This document shows, one piece after another, positions 44,732 through 55,002 of a stretch of 64,000 bases of DNA. The DNA comes from Synechococcus sp. PCC 6312 (GTDB lineage: Bacteria; Cyanobacteriota; Cyanobacteriia; Thermosynechococcales; Thermosynechococcaceae). The notes under the pieces were generated by a model. That model had not been told where the DNA came from, ran no database searches, and worked only from the letters and a program-made list of their open reading frames with translations. The first letter of the stretch is position 1, and every line of letters starts with the position of its first letter. Where the stretch lies: contig NC_019680.1 of assembly GCF_000316685.1 (NCBI RefSeq), positions 3,633,277 to 3,697,276 of the forward strand, given 5' to 3'. The position numbers were made by a program, and so were the translations under genes.

Positions 44732-47700
44732 TGCATTTGCGGATAGGTCAACTTTGGGGAATGGGCCTGGGTGCGTTGGAGGGCGGCTACGAGGCTTTCA
44801 ATCTTGACTGGCTTACTGACATAATCATCCATTCCGGCTCGGAAACACATCTCCCGATCTCCCTCTAAGGCATTGGCGGTCATGGCAATGATCCAAGGGC
44901 GTTGTTGGGCTGACCAACGTTCACAAATTTTTTCTGTCGTGGTGAGTCCGTCCATTTCTGGCATTTGGATATCCATGAGAATCACATCATAGGGCTGACG
45001 CTCTAGGGCCGCTAAGACCTCTAGGCCATTGACAGCCACATCCGCTTGATACCCCAGGCGTTGGAGAATATGTCGAGCCACTTTTTGATTAACAGGATTA
45101 TCCTCAGCTAATAAAATTCGTAAGGGTAGCCGTTCCCCTAAGGTTACATCAAGGGTGGCCGGGGCCGGAGTCTGGGGTGCTTGGGTATGTGGATCCAGGG
45201 CCTGGAGCAGAGTTTGTCCCAATTGCTTGGCCCGGACTGGTTTTTGCAAAAACGCCACAAATAGTGATTTCGCTACAGCGGTTTGTAACCAACTCCGGGG
45301 AGTCATCAAAATCAGGGGCAGTTGGGGATATTTTTGCCGCAGTTGTTGACCCAATTGAATCCCATTCAGACCCGGCATCTGGAGATCAATCAGAGCCACA
45401 TCCCAGGGTTGGTCGGGAATCTGCAAAACCTTGGCTGCCTCAGAATAAACGTTTGGAGATAGGCCCAATTCCTGGAGCCGCGCCCCCAGAAGATGGGCAA
45501 TGGGTTCATGATCATCAACAACTAAGACTTGTTTTCCTTGGAGAGCTGGGTTTTCGGGGGGGGGAAGACAAATTCTCGCCTCCACAGGGACGCGAATCGT
45601 AAACCGAAATGTTGTCCCAACCCCAACCTGGCTTTGCACCGTCATATCGCCCCCCATTAGCTGACAGAGCCGCCGACTAATTACCAGGCCCAGGCCCGTC
45701 CCACCATATTGGCGCGTGGTTGAGGCATCCACCTGACTAAAGGGCTTGAACAATCTATCGAGGCGATCGTCAGGAATCCCAATCCCGGTATCCTCAATGG
45801 CAAACCGCAGTTCATAGTCTCCTTGGGCCGTTTGGGGGCGACTATCCACATGGATCATCACTTCCCCTTGGGTGGTAAATTTCACGCCATTGCCGACTAA
45901 GTTCACTAAGATTTGCCGGACTCGGGTCACATCCCCTAGGACTTGTCGAGGCGTATGGCAACTGTAGGTATAGCCAAGTTCAATATTTTTCTCATCCGCT
46001 TTGGTGGCTAATAAATCGAGAACCTCCTCAATGCAGTCGGCCAAGTCAAAGGGACGTTGCTCCAAACTCATGCTGCCCGATTCAATCTTGGAAAAGTCTA
46101 AAATGTCGTTAATAATCGTCAGCAAGGTATCCCCGGCCTGGCGAATCGTTTGAATAAAGTCCTGTTGTTGGGGGGATAGGGGCGTATCTAACAGCAAACT
46201 GGTCAGGCCCATCACCGCGTTCATGGGGGTGCGAATTTCATGGCTCATGGTGGCGAGAAAATCACTTTTGGCCCGGTTGGCCAGTTCAGCACTCAGGCGG
46301 GCCTGCTCCAGCTCTTGATTTTGAATCAGAAGTTGCTCCCGTTGTTCCGTTTCTTGGGACAATAGCTGGGCCTGAGCCAGACCAATCCCAACTTGGGCCG
46401 CCACCGTTTCCAAAAATTCTACTTCCGCAAGTTGCCAGCGATGAGAGTGGTGACAGAGGTGCAAGGCAATTAAGCCATTGGGTTCACCCCGATAGGATGT
46501 CCGAACGGCTAAAAGGGACTTGAGGGAAATCTGTTGGCAAAACTCGGCAATACTGGCCGTTTCGGGTTCTTGTTCGACGCGATCCACAACCCAGGCCTGG
46601 TCAGAGACTAACACCCGCTCCAGCATCCTGTTGCCACTGATGGGGATCTCAAGCTGAGAAATAGAAGTAATCCCCTCTGCTAAATATTCCGCCACCAAGG
46701 GCACATCTAATTCGGGGGTATGCCGATAGGTATGAATTAAACAGCGATCGACTTTCAACGCTCGCCCAAGGGCCTGGGCCGCCATTTCACAGATGTGTTT
46801 AGCATTCAAACTTTGGCGAATTTCTTCCGTGATTTGCCGCAGAAGTAATGCTCGTCGCATTTGTTGCTGAAGAACCGCCTCAGCCCGTTTCCGTTCACTG
46901 ACATCGGTTTGAATGCCAATATAGTGGGTCAACTGCCCCTGGTCATCGTAAATTGGGGAAATGGAAAGTTCATTCCAAAAGACAGTACCATTTTTGCGAA
47001 TATTTTTGAGCACAACCCGCCCCGACTGGCCTTTTTTGATGGCATGACGGAGGGCCTGTAGCCCTGGTTGATTTTGATCGTCCCCTTGGAGAAACCGACA
47101 GTTGCGGCCAATCACCTCTGAGACACGATAGCCCGTAATTTTTTCAAAGGCAGGGTTGGCATAGATCACGGGGTAGTCTGGGCGGCGATGATCCGTAATT
47201 ACAATCCCGTTCGTACTGGCTTCTATAGCCCGCTCGCGCAACAGCAGTTCAATTTCAGCGTGCTTTTGATCCGAAAGGTCACTAGCAATTCCCAAAAAAC
47301 CATTAATCTCGCCTTTGGAATTCCGCCGGGCTGTAACCGATAATTTGACCGGAAAGCGACTGCCATCTTTACGAATATAGGTCCATTCCCGCTCATCGGC
47401 CTGACCAGATCGAGAACGATGCACAAAAACCTCAAACCCTGGAGGAATCTCTTGACCCACTTCTTGACTGAGGATTTTAGCCTGGAACTGAATTTCGAGT
47501 GGATCATGAAAAATTGCTGGGGTTGCACAACCGAGTAGCTCTCTGGCTTTATATCCCAACCATTTTTCAGCTACGGAATTAAACGCGCAGATTGTTCCAT
47601 CAACAGTTGTGGAAATAATGGCATAGTTGGCACTATCAAGAATATCTTTCTGTAGGTTGCTATTATGTTGCCGTTCTCGGAGCAGCTTTTGAACCCGACG

Positions 47701-48192
47701 CAGATTCCGGCGGACTTCCAGTTGAGTCACGACTTGTTTAGCTAGGGTTTGGAGCGTGAGTTCTTGGACTGGGTTGAGTTGGCGGGGTTGTTGATCAATG
47801 ACACATAGGGTTCCTAGGGTAAATCCGGTCGGGGTGATGAGGGGCATGCCCGCATAAAAACGAATATGGGGTTCACCCGTGACTAGGGGATTATCAGCAA
47901 AACGTTCATCTAAGAGGGTGTCGGGAATGACCAAAAGGTGGGGTTGCAAAATAGCGTGGGCACAAAAGGCCAGGTTTCGGGGCGTTTCGGTTGCATCCAG
48001 GCCCACCTTGGCTTTAAACCATTGGCGATCTTTATCAACCAAGCTGATTAAGGCGATGGGTACGTCACAGACCGCAGCCGCTAATTCGGCAATTTGATTA
48101 AAGTCAGACTCCGGCGGCGTATCTAAAACACGATAGGCATCAAGGGCCTGGAGGCGGCGATCTTCGTTATCTGGACAAGGGGCACAGAGCAT
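44728..48192 (-). CDS. LOV-domain hybrid histidine kinase (GAF-PAS-LOV-GAF-HisKA-HATPase-REC-REC)
   Basis: 1154 residues. Domains in order are GAF (about 20-165, [19 protein letters not shown]), PAS (about 185-305) and a LOV-type PAS (about 315-430). The LOV domain has GRNCRFLQG (Cys near 363), [11 protein letters not shown] and GIQTDVSER, whose Cys and Gln match the FMN-adduct site of blue-light LOV receptors. Then come a second GAF (about 445-600), HisKA with [11 protein letters not shown] (His near 649) and HATPase_c with [12 protein letters not shown]. Two receivers follow with phosphoacceptor Asp near 934 (LIDLQMPG) and 1073 ([11 protein letters not shown]). It likely starts a phosphorelay under blue light. 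No Hpt or output regulator is adjacent. It diverges from crtD. Confidence 0.88.
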   Translation of the reverse strand: MLCAPCPDNEDRRLQALDAYRVLDTPPESDFNQIAELAAAVCDVPIALISLVDKDRQWFKAKVGLDATETPRNLAFCAHAILQPHLLVIPDTLLDERFADNPLVTGEPHIRFYAGMPLITPTGFTLGTLCVIDQQPRQLNPVQELTLQTLAKQVVTQLEVRRNLRRVQKLLRERQHNSNLQKDILDSANYAIISTTVDGTICAFNSVAEKWLGYKARELLGCATPAIFHDPLEIQFQAKILSQEVGQEIPPGFEVFVHRSRSGQADEREWTYIRKDGSRFPVKLSVTARRNSKGEINGFLGIASDLSDQKHAEIELLLRERAIEASTNGIVITDHRRPDYPVIYANPAFEKITGYRVSEVIGRNCRFLQGDDQNQPGLQALRHAIKKGQSGRVVLKNIRKNGTVFWNELSISPIYDDQGQLTHYIGIQTDVSERKRAEAVLQQQMRRALLLRQITEEIRQSLNAKHICEMAAQALGRALKVDRCLIHTYRHTPELDVPLVAEYLAEGITSISQLEIPISGNRMLERVLVSDQAWVVDRVEQEPETASIAEFCQQISLKSLLAVRTSYRGEPNGLIALHLCHHSHRWQLAEVEFLETVAAQVGIGLAQAQLLSQETEQREQLLIQNQELEQARLSAELANRAKSDFLATMSHEIRTPMNAVMGLTSLLLDTPLSPQQQDFIQTIRQAGDTLLTIINDILDFSKIESGSMSLEQRPFDLADCIEEVLDLLATKADEKNIELGYTYSCHTPRQVLGDVTRVRQILVNLVGNGVKFTTQGEVMIHVDSRPQTAQGDYELRFAIEDTGIGIPDDRLDRLFKPFSQVDASTTRQYGGTGLGLVISRRLCQLMGGDMTVQSQVGVGTTFRFTIRVPVEARICLPPPENPALQGKQVLVVDDHEPIAHLLGARLQELGLSPNVYSEAAKVLQIPDQPWDVALIDLQMPGLNGIQLGQQLRQKYPQLPLILMTPRSWLQTAVAKSLFVAFLQKPVRAKQLGQTLLQALDPHTQAPQTPAPATLDVTLGERLPLRILLAEDNPVNQKVARHILQRLGYQADVAVNGLEVLAALERQPYDVILMDIQMPEMDGLTTTEKICERWSAQQRPWIIAMTANALEGDREMCFRAGMDDYVSKPVKIESLVAALQRTQAHSPKLTYPQMH

Positions 48193-48381
48193 TGCAAAAC
48201 CTTTTGACCGGCGATTCCAATGGCTTGAAGGGAGGAAGAATTGAAGGGGGTTGAAAGATCCTACTTGACTGTTTTGTCAAACGGAATGATAGAGAAATCA
48301 ATCAATTTCCAGTTTAGGCGATTTGTTCAAGGGGACAGATAAACGGGCTTTTCTTAGGAAAAATAGCCATTTTCATTTCAT

Positions 48382-48410
48382 TTGACCCGCAAATATTGTT
48401 AAGATATGTA
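48382..48410 (+). promoter_or_regulatory. Candidate crtD promoter
   Basis: TTGACC (48382-48387) and TATGTA (48405-48410) are spaced 17 bases apart and lie 26 bases before the crtD ATG. The -10 is weak; overlapping TAAGAT is an alternative. The 244-base divergent gap also serves the LOV kinase. Confidence 0.4.
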
Positions 48411-48436
48411 AAGAATCTCTCAGAAATACAGACATT

Positions 48437-49930
48437 ATGAGTCAGCGCGTCATTGTGATTGGGGCCGGGATTGGCGGGATTACAGCGGGGGCGTTGTTGG
48501 CACGGCGGGGTTTTGATGTTTTGGTATTGGAGCAAGCGGCGGTGATTGGGGGCTGTGCTTCGACGTTTAAGCGGCAGGGGTTTACCTTTGATGTTGGGGC
48601 AACTCAGGTGGCGGGCCTGGAACCGGGGGGCATTCATCACCGCATTTTTCAGGATTTAGATTTGCCAATACCCGAAGCAACGGTTTGTGACCCAGCCTGT
48701 GCAGTCTATTTACCAGGAGAAAAGCACCCCATCCAGGCCTGGCGAGATCCCGAAAAATGGCAACAGGAGCGACAACGACAATTTCCGGGTAGTGAACCCT
48801 TTTGGCAGTGTTTAGCTCGCTTATTTGACATTAGTTGGCGATTTCAGGCCCGGGATCCGGTGCTACCCCCGCGCAATGGTTGGGATCTATCTAAACTGTT
48901 GGCAGCCTTACGGCCAGATACCCTCTTAACCATTCCCTTTAGTTTACTAACCGTGGGGGATTTATTAAACCTGTTTGGCCTGGGGCAAGATGACCGATTG
49001 CGGCGTTATTTAGATTTACAACTGAAACTCTATTCCCAAGTGGATGCCCGTGAAACCGCCGTGTTATATGCAGCCACAGCCTTAGCCATGTCCCAGGCCC
49101 CCTTTGGCTTGTATCACTTGAAGGGCAGTATACAGGTTTTGGCGGATCGGTTAAAGGCAGGCCTGGAAAAATTTGGTGGCCGACTCTTGACCCGACACCG
49201 TGTCGAAAATATTCACCTCGAAAATGGCCTGGCCAAGTCGGTCACAACCCGCAACTTAAAAACCGAAGAAACCTTTACAGAAACCGCCGATCATGTTGTC
49301 GCCAATGTCACCGTCCAAAACCTGAGCCAACTTTTAGGTGAGCAAGTTCCCGCCAGTTACAAACATCGAATTGAAAAATTACCGCCTGCTTCCGGGGCCT
49401 TTGTGATTTATTTAGGGGTTCAAGACGCTGCCGTTCCCCAAGATTGCCCGCCCCATCTCCAGTTTTTGTCCGATAACGATGGCCCCATTGGCGAGAATAA
49501 TTCCCTTTTTGTTTCCGTCAGCCAGGCCGGGGATGGGCGCGCTCCTGAAGGATATCGGACGATTATTGCTTCCAGTTTTACGGATCCGGTTTTATGGTGG
49601 GGCAATGATGTTGATTATCAGGCCCGGAAAGAAGTTTATATCCAAACTGCCCTAGAACATCTTGGCCGATATTTTCACCTCACCCCAGAGACCATTCACC
49701 ACGTTGAAGCTGCGACCCCCAGAACCTTTGCCCGTTATACAGCCCGCGATTTAGGCATTGTTGGTGGTTTGGGTCAGCGATTGAGTACCTTTGGCCCCTT
49801 TGGCCTGGCGACCCGGACTCCCATTTCTCGATTATGGCTGGTGGGTGATTCTGTCCATCCAGGAGAAGGAACGGCGGGGGTGAGTTACGGGGCCTGGACA
49901 GTAGTGGAGCAAATTCTGGCAGAACGGTGA
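48437..49930 (+). CDS. crtD: Carotenoid desaturase/isomerase family, CrtD-like (C-3',4' desaturase)
   Basis: A 497-residue FAD oxidoreductase with the N-terminal dinucleotide motif VIGAGIGGITAGALLARRGFDVLVLE, GGCASTF, and the C-terminal GDSVHPGEGTAGVSYGAW typical of phytoene-desaturase-like enzymes. The segment DVGATQVAGLEPGGIHHRIF and DPACAVYLPGE match what I recall of cyanobacterial CrtD rather than CrtH. CrtD acts in myxol/myxoxanthophyll synthesis. Distinguishing it from CrtH/CrtISO needs alignment. Gene stands divergent from the LOV kinase. Confidence 0.8.
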   Translation: MSQRVIVIGAGIGGITAGALLARRGFDVLVLEQAAVIGGCASTFKRQGFTFDVGATQVAGLEPGGIHHRIFQDLDLPIPEATVCDPACAVYLPGEKHPIQAWRDPEKWQQERQRQFPGSEPFWQCLARLFDISWRFQARDPVLPPRNGWDLSKLLAALRPDTLLTIPFSLLTVGDLLNLFGLGQDDRLRRYLDLQLKLYSQVDARETAVLYAATALAMSQAPFGLYHLKGSIQVLADRLKAGLEKFGGRLLTRHRVENIHLENGLAKSVTTRNLKTEETFTETADHVVANVTVQNLSQLLGEQVPASYKHRIEKLPPASGAFVIYLGVQDAAVPQDCPPHLQFLSDNDGPIGENNSLFVSVSQAGDGRAPEGYRTIIASSFTDPVLWWGNDVDYQARKEVYIQTALEHLGRYFHLTPETIHHVEAATPRTFARYTARDLGIVGGLGQRLSTFGPFGLATRTPISRLWLVGDSVHPGEGTAGVSYGAWTVVEQILAER

Positions 49931-49937
49931 TGTACTT

Positions 49938-50396
49938 TTACTGATTCAAACCCAAATCATCCATATTTTGCTGAATCTCTTGGCAGATCGCTTTTAACTT
50001 CTGTTGATTTGCGGGGGTAGGCTCAGCCAAGTAAGTTAGGAGCGCAAGATCGCGTCGATCCTGGTATTGCTTTCTCTCAATCTGGCGTTGCTCTCTCTCA
50101 GCCTCGCGTTGCTCTCTCTCAATTTCTCGGTGTCGAGCTTGATTTGCCTGGTCTCTTGCTTGATCCTCTCGGTTTCGAGCCAAATTTCCATTGAACCACT
50201 TAAGGCCAAGATCAACCAAAGCCACCAAGAGGGTTGCGGCAAAGGCCCATAGGCTCCAGTCTCTAAAGGTTCCGGGGGGGAATTGGGGTGGGAAGTCGGT
50301 GGGTTCATAAAACCTTAGAGCTGCTGTGACTGCAATTAAGACTGTTAGGAGTGTATTGGGTAAAATTCCCAAAAACATCAGTAATGACTTTTTCAT
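49938..50396 (-). CDS. Small membrane protein with charged repeat helix
   Basis: 152 residues. Two membrane segments (about 5-27 and 48-68) are followed by a highly charged Arg/Glu/Gln helix (about 70-115) containing imperfect octad repeats such as EREQREAEREQRQIER. A short C-terminal segment (LLTYLAEPTPANQQKLKAICQEIQ) ends it. The DNA for the helix contains short direct repeats (CTCTCTC-rich on the plus strand, 50068-50130). Unknown function. It follows the DinG-like gene with 6 bases between them, so they may be one operon. Confidence 0.6.
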   Translation of the reverse strand: MKKSLLMFLGILPNTLLTVLIAVTAALRFYEPTDFPPQFPPGTFRDWSLWAFAATLLVALVDLGLKWFNGNLARNREDQARDQANQARHREIEREQREAEREQRQIERKQYQDRRDLALLTYLAEPTPANQQKLKAICQEIQQNMDDLGLNQ

Positions 50397-50402
50397 TATA
50401 GT

Positions 50403-51971
50403 TTAGGGTGCTTCGAGTTTGAGTTCTTCTAACCAAGGCTCTAAAGCATTGACCTGGGAGATTTCCACAGGCTCATAGGGGCTTAAAAGATTAAGAACAT
50501 CCTGACCATAACTGCGGTGAATAATCCGAGTATCAAACAAGGCAAGGAGTGTTTTTTGATTGCGAATTGGGGCGATAAGTTGGGCCAAGCGAGATAAACA
50601 CTCTGGCCATAAATATTCTCGAAACCAATCTCGATGCTGTTGTTTATAAAACTCAATCCGAGCCGCGACAGGAGGATTTTCTCGAGAGGGGATCGGCAAC
50701 GTCACAACCAAAAGGGCTTGGGGAATCGGGAAGGAGCGGCTCTGGGCCACCCAGTACTGCCACCGACAAATCAAAATTCCTCTTTCTGACCGTAGCGGCG
50801 CTTCAACCCGCACCTGAGAACCAAAACTGGCAGCTAAATTGGCGGCTATCTGTTCCCGTAAAGGCAAATCATCAACAATCACCACCGCAAACCAGGGATT
50901 TTCGGGCCGACTGCTACGGGCTTGAAACTGCCAGAGTAAACCACCCAACTGGGCCTGGAGATAGGGGGCAAATTCCGGTGTATTGGGCAATGGAAATCGC
51001 TGCGGCAGATAGAGGGATAGGGTTTCTTGGGCCCGGGCTGGATGAAAGGCCAGATTAATGGCTTCTAGGCCAGTCAGGCCCAAACGCTGCCGCCACAGGG
51101 GAGCTTGAGGGTCTAATTCAATTTGCTGTCCTAAGAAAACGAGGGGTTGGCGGGGCCAGAGGGCCTGGAGTTGGTCTTGAATTTTGAGGGGAAACCCTTG
51201 GAGGGTGATCTGCCCATAATCGGCATCAGGGTTGGCTAATAGGCAATGATATTGGGGCGTTTTCAGCATCATGAACCATTGTTGCCAGGCCTGGGGAAGG
51301 TTCACGGAATATGTGGCTAGTAACCCAGTCAACAGTTGCAAAAGCCGCTCAATTGCCAGGCGGGACAGGCGATAGCAGCCATAGGGATTACGGGGATATT
51401 GAAAAACCTCATGAATTAGCTTAATCAACACATCCCGAATTGCTTGCCGGGCCTGGGGAAAGCAGCGAGTGAGTTCTTCCCAATCCGCAGGGGTCAGTTT
51501 AACCGTCAAGACAGCTTGGGCCGTAGTTTCAAGCATTTCCAGGCCATCAATCACAGTCGGAAGGGCCGAGGGGATCATTGGAGTCGCGGCTAACATCCCC
51601 CTTAACCAGTCGGCCTGGGTGATCAACAGCAAGCCTTGAAAGTTTTTATCTGGCCAGGTTGGTGCAGTCACAACTGGCTTATCAATCGGCAAAAACTCTA
51701 AAAGCTGAGGCAATTGTCCGTGGAGGATATATTGCTGGGTTGCGGGACAAGTGACCAGAACTGCGGGGCCGGGCAGTAACAACAGGGGGACTAAATAACT
51801 GAGAGTATGGTGGTAATGATAGGTGGCTTGGCCAGAAATTTGCATTAAGGCATCGCGGTGCAAGTGTAAGGTACGGGCTACCAAACGGGCCAAGGTCAAA
51901 TGATGGGGCCAGTCACTTCCTCCCACCGCCCGTAAATAGGCCCGTAATTGCTGATGCACCAAAACTTCCAA
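50403..51971 (-). CDS. Degenerate DinG/XPD-like helicase-related protein
   Basis: A 522-residue protein laid out like a DinG helicase. The N-terminal region (ISGQATYHYHHTLSYLVPLLL) sits where Walker A would be but has no GKT/GKS. The C-terminal region (QALLVVTLPIPSRENPPVAARIEFYKQQ, then CLSRLAQLIAPIRNQKTLLALFDTRIIHRSYGQDVLNLL) matches the DinG end, with the QGxGRxIR motif eroded to QLIAPIR. This suggests a non-catalytic relative conserved for another role. The start is uncertain: TTG 51971 with GAGAGG upstream, or GTG 51959. Identification is by motif order, not alignment. Confidence 0.5.
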   Translation of the reverse strand: MEVLVHQQLRAYLRAVGGSDWPHHLTLARLVARTLHLHRDALMQISGQATYHYHHTLSYLVPLLLLPGPAVLVTCPATQQYILHGQLPQLLEFLPIDKPVVTAPTWPDKNFQGLLLITQADWLRGMLAATPMIPSALPTVIDGLEMLETTAQAVLTVKLTPADWEELTRCFPQARQAIRDVLIKLIHEVFQYPRNPYGCYRLSRLAIERLLQLLTGLLATYSVNLPQAWQQWFMMLKTPQYHCLLANPDADYGQITLQGFPLKIQDQLQALWPRQPLVFLGQQIELDPQAPLWRQRLGLTGLEAINLAFHPARAQETLSLYLPQRFPLPNTPEFAPYLQAQLGGLLWQFQARSSRPENPWFAVVIVDDLPLREQIAANLAASFGSQVRVEAPLRSERGILICRWQYWVAQSRSFPIPQALLVVTLPIPSRENPPVAARIEFYKQQHRDWFREYLWPECLSRLAQLIAPIRNQKTLLALFDTRIIHRSYGQDVLNLLSPYEPVEISQVNALEPWLEELKLEAP

Positions 51972-52157
51972 CGACCCTCTCCCAACTGTATGAACTCCTC
52001 AACTAACCCTATCCCCTTGGCCCTGGCATCCCCTTAAAAAGAATCTCCCAGGCCTGGTGAAAACTGTAGGTCGTTTGTAGATCACCTTCAGTCATTGACC
52101 AAATGGCAGGCAAGCGGGTAGCAGTGATATTTTAGGGATGCAGTGTGAGGTTTAACT

Positions 52158-52814
52158 ATGAGCTTACCGACTCCCAGTCCCGAAGTGGTGTTACAACAAC
52201 TGAATTGGCGCTATGCCACGAAAAAGTTTGATGCAGACAAAAAAATTCCGGCAGATGTCTGGGCTTTACTGGAACAGAGCTTAGTCCTGGCCCCGTCCTC
52301 ATTTGGCCTACAACCCTGGAAATTTTTTGTGATCGAAAATCCGGAAATCCGGGCCCAACTGGTGGAACACTCCTGGGGACAAAAACAAGTGGTGGATGCC
52401 TCCCATTTAGTTGTCCTAGCCATCAGAACCCCCATTGATGCGGATTATGTGGATCACTATCTCGCTCGGATGGCCGAAGTTCAGGGAGTCCCGGTGGAAA
52501 ATCTGCAAAAATTTGGCGATGTGGTGAAAGGATTTATTGCCAAGCCGCCCTACCCCTTGGATATGGAAGATTGGGCCACCCGGCAGGTCTATATTGCCTT
52601 GGCTCAGTTAATGACCGTTGCCGCAATGGTGGGAGTGGACACTTGCCCGATGGAAGGCTTTATTCCCGCCAAATATGATGAGGTGTTGGGACTGGCAGGA
52701 TTAGGCTATAAATCCGTGGTTGTTTGTCCCCTAGGCTACCGGGCTGCGGATGATAAATATGCCACTTCGCCGAAAGTCCGCTTCCCAGTCTCAGAAGTAG
52801 TGGAATATCGGTAA
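52158..52814 (+). CDS. Nitroreductase family NAD(P)H-dependent oxidoreductase
   Basis: An FMN-dependent nitroreductase of 218 residues with LNWRYATKKFDADKKIP, APSSFGLQPWKFFVI and the late VDTCPMEGFIPAKYDEVLGL, matching the NfsB-like family. Physiological substrate is unknown; relatives reduce quinones, nitroaromatics and flavins. It is a single gene, convergent with the Usp gene 16 bases later. Confidence 0.9.
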   Translation: MSLPTPSPEVVLQQLNWRYATKKFDADKKIPADVWALLEQSLVLAPSSFGLQPWKFFVIENPEIRAQLVEHSWGQKQVVDASHLVVLAIRTPIDADYVDHYLARMAEVQGVPVENLQKFGDVVKGFIAKPPYPLDMEDWATRQVYIALAQLMTVAAMVGVDTCPMEGFIPAKYDEVLGLAGLGYKSVVVCPLGYRAADDKYATSPKVRFPVSEVVEYR

Positions 52815-52830
52815 GGAGTTATAGATTGGC

Positions 52831-53715
52831 TTAACCACGGCCAGAGGGCGGGAAGTAGATGACGGGATACGCGCTCCGGCGCAAAATTTCACCGGCAAAG
52901 CTCGGAATGGAAAGCTCCCAGATTTTACCCACCGCTGCCGAGGACAAGCCAATGGCATGAATATCCAACTCATGGGCAACGGCTTCAACTTCTGTGACCG
53001 GGGTTCCGACTTTAGTGATGGTTTTGACCCGTAATCCCAGGCCAGCCAATTCTTTTTCAATCTCTGCCAAAATTGTTTCTGCTTCCTTGACCTTTTGATT
53101 AGCACTTAAATCCTGTTGACCGGAATTATTAATCACCCAAACTAAGGTGCAGGCCGCGAGGGGATGGGGCGGAGCTTCTTGGGCCAGGGTTTTAATTTGT
53201 TGCAGCAGGTGTTGAGCCGAGGGGCTATGATCGTAGGGAATCATGACATGACGTAAGAGGTGCTGACAGCGCAAAGCCAGTTCTTCCGAGGTCATAACCC
53301 AAAATAAATGAGGCCGGGCAATCATCACTGGAACTTTGGTACGTTGAATTAAATCAATGGTGGTGCTGCCAAAGATTTTCTCGTCTAGTAAGCTCCGAGC
53401 CGGCCGACTCATCAAGACTAAATCTATTTGGTGTTGCTCAATCACTTCTAAAATGACATCCACCGCTCGCCGGGTCTCAATAATGACTTCGGCGGTCAAA
53501 CCGGGCGGAAATTGGCTTTGATCCACTGTCAAAAGTTCCCGGGCTTTGGTCAATTGTTTTTCCCGCTGGCGGATCCGTTCGAAGTCATCCTCAATGTGGC
53601 AGCAGTGGAGAAAAATCACCTTTTCCAGGCCATTGACCGCTAATTGAGGAATAAAATTCACCAGTCGCGGCAAGCCATCCGCTAAGTTGGTTGGGATTAA
53701 AATGCGCTTGAACAT
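52831..53715 (-). CDS. Universal stress protein with two Usp domains
   Basis: A 294-residue tandem Usp protein. Domain 1 runs about 1-140 (FKRILIPTNLADGLPRLVNFIPQLA, then LMSRPARSLLDEKIFGSTTIDLIQRTKVPVMI). Domain 2 runs about 150-290 (HVMIPYDHSPSAQHLLQQIKTLA to GEILRRSAYPVIYFP). ATP-binding loops are incomplete: the expected G-2X-G-9X-G(S/T) pattern is only partly visible. Usp proteins bind ATP or act in stress survival; the exact role is unknown. Confidence 0.85.
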   Translation of the reverse strand: MFKRILIPTNLADGLPRLVNFIPQLAVNGLEKVIFLHCCHIEDDFERIRQREKQLTKARELLTVDQSQFPPGLTAEVIIETRRAVDVILEVIEQHQIDLVLMSRPARSLLDEKIFGSTTIDLIQRTKVPVMIARPHLFWVMTSEELALRCQHLLRHVMIPYDHSPSAQHLLQQIKTLAQEAPPHPLAACTLVWVINNSGQQDLSANQKVKEAETILAEIEKELAGLGLRVKTITKVGTPVTEVEAVAHELDIHAIGLSSAAVGKIWELSIPSFAGEILRRSAYPVIYFPPSGRG

Positions 53716-53806
53716 GGCTTTAGAGGTGCTCTCGAACTGTGCTTAGTTTGCAGCTTACCATAGAGTTTCCAGGCCCCACCCCCGTTTTACTAGCCCCTAA
53801 ATGATC

Positions 53807-54373
53807 TTAAATATCATCCCGGAGAATTTTTGGTAAAGCGGTCAAAATGGCCTGGCTCACCTGATGAGGGCGCAGATCATCCGCAATAGTTAAGGTTAAG
53901 TCGGCCTGGGCATAGAACTCATTGCGGGCCTGGGCAAGGGTGGTCAGTTTCTCGGCTAAGGCGGCATGAGCAAGGAGGGGACGAGTGGTATCTCCAGCCA
54001 AACGATTGACCAAGTTGGGGATCGATACCTTGAGCCAAATGACCAGGCCATGATGCAGATAACTCCAATTCATCGGCTCTAGAATAATTCCGCCCCCCGT
54101 CGCCACCACGAGATGATGATAGCAGGAGACTTCCGCCAGAACTTGGGTTTCTAGTTGACGAAAGGTTGCTTCCCCGGCCTGGGCAAAAATTTCACTCACA
54201 GACTGGCCGGCCACCTGTTCAATCAAGCGATCTGTATCCATAAACCGATAGCCCAAGGCAGCAGCAAGTTCTTGGCCAGTGGTCGTTTTACCGGATCCCA
54301 TCATCCCAATTAAATAGAGATTCGTCCCATTGAGGCGATGGGGGAGAGTTGAACATTGCGGATCAGAAATCAT
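53807..54373 (-). CDS. aroK: Shikimate kinase
   Basis: The P-loop GMMGSGKTTTGQELAAALGYRFMDTDRLIE, the shikimate-binding FRQLETQVL and the substrate loop VVATGGGIILEP identify AroK. It phosphorylates shikimate. 188 residues, of normal length plus a short N-terminal extension. The start overlaps the stop of the upstream LapA-like gene by four bases, so it is the second gene of that pair. Confidence 0.94.
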   Translation of the reverse strand: MISDPQCSTLPHRLNGTNLYLIGMMGSGKTTTGQELAAALGYRFMDTDRLIEQVAGQSVSEIFAQAGEATFRQLETQVLAEVSCYHHLVVATGGGIILEPMNWSYLHHGLVIWLKVSIPNLVNRLAGDTTRPLLAHAALAEKLTTLAQARNEFYAQADLTLTIADDLRPHQVSQAILTALPKILRDDI

Positions 54374-54999
54374 CCTTCTTCCTCTAACCAGTCACCCCAG
54401 TCGTCATGATCCCTAACCCCATCATCGGAACCGGAGGAATGGTAGGGGGGTGTTAAAACGCGAAACTCAGCATCTACCACATCTGGGCGGACATTTGGGC
54501 GGGGGCGACGGGGTTTGCGGGCTGGCCTGGGGGAAGATGGCTCGGCCGGAATCGCCTCTGATTCGGGGACTTCTACCTCGGGAATTTTGACCGGGGGGGA
54601 TTCTGGAGTGGGGTAACTCTCTTGGGGGCGAGGGAGCTGATCCTCTAGAGGGGTGACATTCCGGGCCTCTGTCCAGCGTTCTCGTCGGGATGAGGCAGTC
54701 GGCTCCGTAAACCAATCCTCAATTTCTGGCTCGGGTGCAGGTGCAGGAGGCGGGGGGGTTCGTTCTCGGCGGGGCGGTTCCGCAGTCTTAACAACCCTAT
54801 TTTGCCCAATTGACCACAGAAGTGTAATGACCATCCCCACCAACAAGCCTAAACCCAGGCCCGCCAAGATTAACAGTCCAAAGGGGTAAGCAGGAGTCCG
54901 CCAAAATAAAAAGACGATGGGGAATGAAACCTGCCAATTCTGCCAAATCAACAAGGCCAGGCCAACTAGAACAACTAATAGAAAAATCCGCCGCACCAA
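54370..54999 (-). CDS. LapA/DUF1049-type membrane protein with Pro-rich tail
   Basis: The N-terminus has two membrane segments in the LapA/DUF1049 pattern (IFLLVVLVGLALLIWQNWQVSFPIVFLF and FGLLILAGLGLGLLVGMVITLLW). The remaining ~130 residues are Pro/Arg/Glu-rich and probably disordered and cytoplasmic (TPPPPAPAPEPEIEDW, RPARKPRRPRPNVRP). LapA domain proteins take part in lipopolysaccharide assembly in E. coli, but the cyanobacterial role is unknown. It overlaps aroK and ends in an acidic, Trp-rich stretch (DDWGDWLEEEG). Confidence 0.75.
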   Translation of the reverse strand: MVRRIFLLVVLVGLALLIWQNWQVSFPIVFLFWRTPAYPFGLLILAGLGLGLLVGMVITLLWSIGQNRVVKTAEPPRRERTPPPPAPAPEPEIEDWFTEPTASSRRERWTEARNVTPLEDQLPRPQESYPTPESPPVKIPEVEVPESEAIPAEPSSPRPARKPRRPRPNVRPDVVDAEFRVLTPPYHSSGSDDGVRDHDDWGDWLEEEG

Positions 55000-55002
55000 C
55001 TA

